A stretch of DNA of 5,829 nucleotides from Bacteroidales bacterium UBA4893. Lineage in GTDB: Bacteria > Bacteroidota > Bacteroidia > Bacteroidales > P3. The notes under the pieces were generated by a model that was not told the DNA's origin, searched no databases, and saw only the letters and a program-made list of their open reading frames with translations. The stretch is taken from contig DHCV01000040.1 in the NCBI GenBank assembly GCA_002399025.1, forward strand, positions 91,425 through 97,253. The letters run 5' to 3'. The translations under genes were made by a program, and so were the position numbers. Positions 5,737 to 5,829 of the stretch are shown in pieces. Positions within the stretch are counted from its first letter, which is position 1, and the number at the start of each line of letters is the position of its first letter.

Positions 5737-5829
5737 ACTAAAAACAATGCGGTTGTTTCCTCGAAACAATGCCATTGTTTTGCCAGAACAATGCCATTGT
5801 TTCATTAAAACAATGCGGTTGTTTTTAGT
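5737..5829. repeat. array of four 17-nt palindromes, 22-nt period, within an inverted repeat
   Basis: Units start at 5742, 5764, 5786 and 5808, exactly 22 nt apart. Each is a 17-nt palindrome followed by a 5-nt spacer that differs every time (CCTCG, TGCCA, CATTA, TTAGT). Units 1 and 4 are identical (AAACAATGCGGTTGTTT). Units 2 and 3 are AAACAATGCCATTGTTT, with G at the first base of unit 3. The order is A-B-B-A. The array is enclosed by a perfect 11-bp inverted repeat, ACTAAAAACAA (5737-5747) and TTGTTTTTAGT (5819-5829). The window stops at the end of that repeat, so further units or a larger element cannot be excluded. No coding frame is involved. It may be a miniature inverted-repeat element, a binding-site cluster or an RNA hairpin series. 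Confidence 0.85.

Noticed and set aside
5742..5824. Palindrome array considered as a CRISPR
   Set aside because: Repeats are 17 nt and spacers only 5 nt, far shorter than any CRISPR spacer, and no cas gene is present in the window.

Overview
The window looks like AT-rich chromosomal DNA of a Bacteroidetes bacterium, probably order Bacteroidales. This rests on Bacteroidetes-type promoter elements (TAnnTTTG -7 boxes, one with a TTTG -33 box), start codons preceded by A-rich leaders rather than clear Shine-Dalgarno sequences, and protein signatures such as the basic RGVGRPTKKERRDID tail of the S4 protein. The taxon is inferred from sequence character, not from a database match.

Layout from left to right. 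Positions 1-32 are the 5' part of an initiator tRNA gene on the minus strand, cut by the window edge just before its anticodon, with its own promoter at 48-79. Positions 33-408 contain no gene. They hold a small hairpin (155-173), three copies of AAATTAAAAC spaced exactly 21 bp apart (244-299), a REP-like GC-rich hairpin (344-364) and an adjoining 23-nt tandem duplication (363-404). Positions 409-4104 hold four closely spaced minus-strand genes, transcribed in the order nadC, yihY/brkB-type membrane protein, der and an S4-domain protein of the HslR/Hsp15 type. The gaps are 27, 35 and 16 nt, so they probably form one operon driven from a -7 box at 4143-4150. A 230-nt divergent spacer separates nadC from cinA, which runs rightwards on the plus strand (4335-5582) from its own -7 box at 4288-4295. 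After cinA comes an imperfect hairpin (5615-5639). The window then ends in a striking array of four 17-nt palindromes at an exact 22-nt period, bounded by an 11-bp perfect inverted repeat (5737-5829).

Functionally these are housekeeping genes. Der is a double-GTPase 50S assembly factor, and HslR-type proteins bind 50S subunits or rRNA, so the distal half of the operon concerns ribosome biogenesis. NadC makes nicotinate mononucleotide (NaMN) de novo from quinolinate. The C-terminal domain of CinA makes the same compound by deamidating NMN. The divergent nadC/cinA pair therefore joins two routes into NAD synthesis at one intergenic region.

I found no defence system, CRISPR array, phage gene or transposase. 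The feature least explained by the annotation is the palindrome array at the right edge.
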